A stretch of DNA of 64,000 nt. Source: Caballeronia hypogeia (lineage in GTDB: Bacteria; Pseudomonadota; Gammaproteobacteria; Burkholderiales; Burkholderiaceae). Numbering within the stretch: the first letter of the stretch is position 1; the number at the start of each line of letters is the position of its first letter. Shown one piece after another: positions 63,806 to 64,000 of the stretch. The translations under genes were made by a program, and so were the position numbers. Below the pieces are notes generated by a model. That model saw only the letters and a program-made list of their open reading frames with translations. It searched no databases and had not been told where the DNA came from. Location: positions 124,001-188,000 of the forward strand of contig NZ_FCOA02000004.1 in assembly GCF_001544875.2 (NCBI RefSeq), read 5' to 3'.

Positions 63806-64000
63806 ATGTTCGACTGGCTTTTCAAACGGGGCGGCGGAACCGATCATGCGTCGCGCGACGACGTGCGCCGCGCGCTCGATCGCATCACCGGCATCGCGCC
63901 GCAACTGAAGCTCGCGAATCGCTACGAGGCGCGGCTTGCGCCGGTCATCGGCACGACGCTGGCGTTCGCGCGCGAACTTGTTTCCGCGCTGCCGCCGCCG
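63806..64000 (+). CDS. Unknown protein, 5' part only
   Basis: The first 65 codons of a gene that runs out of the window. It starts two bases after the fabI stop, so it is translationally close-coupled. MFDWLFKRGGGTDHASRDDVRRALDRITGIAPQLKLANRYEARLAPVIGTTLAFARELVSALPPP shows a basic N terminus and an amphipathic helix. The family cannot be named from this part. As the next gene in the fabI run it should belong to the same operon. Confidence 0.75.
   Translation, partial: MFDWLFKRGGGTDHASRDDVRRALDRITGIAPQLKLANRYEARLAPVIGTTLAFARELVSALPPP

Overview
The window is high-GC DNA, densely coded on both strands. Its gene content points to the Burkholderiaceae, most likely Paraburkholderia, Caballeronia or Burkholderia: a DUF4148 protein, a Burkholderia-type 16-strand porin, a DUF2322 protein, many small conserved proteins of unknown function, a MocR/PdxR regulator and a galactarate cluster of the KdgD type. 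This assignment is an inference from protein families; no rRNA or tRNA was seen. I recognised no insertion sequence, CRISPR array, phage block or replication origin.

Positions 1-15200 are a mixed housekeeping and accessory stretch. It opens with the 3' end of an OmpR-type response regulator. A PhoX-type phosphatase, a SulP anion transporter, a secreted GH28 polygalacturonase facing a porin, and a TonB-dependent siderophore receptor behind a good Fur box follow. Then come a MocR regulator facing an NmrA-type reductase, a GNAT/azoreductase pair, a MOSC protein and a DUF2322 protein. Positions 15208-19486 form a galactarate (mucate) catabolic block: an MFS hexarate transporter and KdgD on the minus strand, divergent from GarD. 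Three copies of one operator-like 13-mer sit between kdgD and garD. With the polygalacturonase 10 kb away, this suggests use of pectin-derived sugars. A frameshifted MFS remnant, an SDR/GlxA-type regulator pair, an M20 amidohydrolase and several small unknown proteins lead to a serine-recombinase relative that has lost its catalytic arginines.

Positions 25452-30939 encode a chemotaxis-like signalling cassette. It holds a large CheB-CheR-PAS-histidine kinase-receiver protein, broken by one frameshift near 29015, a second CheB with a zinc-ribbon-like tail, and a small helical protein. After a gene-poor stretch carrying an SDR remnant come a TauD-type dioxygenase, a quinone oxidoreductase and a universal stress protein with a degenerate hemerythrin-like tail. 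These are followed by a MalT-type LuxR regulator, an acyl-CoA ligase and a second SulP transporter.

From 40851 to the end nearly every gene is on the plus strand. They look like an energy-stress or low-oxygen metabolic island: glycogen phosphorylase and debranching enzyme, an AspT-type exchanger, D-lactate dehydrogenase and a VIT-like protein; then a run of secreted or envelope proteins (DUF3300, DUF2950, glycine-zipper, OB-like repeat, lipoprotein, surface antigen-like); then PPK2, a third SulP transporter, a DUF3141 alpha/beta-hydrolase with a cysteine nucleophile, phosphate acetyltransferase, acetate kinase and FabI. Two related short RRM-like genes flank the PPK2-SulP pair. An FNR/ANR-like site lies upstream of the DUF3141-pta-ackA-fabI run. 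The gene set recalls the low-oxygen-activated locus described in Burkholderia cenocepacia, but that link is an inference.
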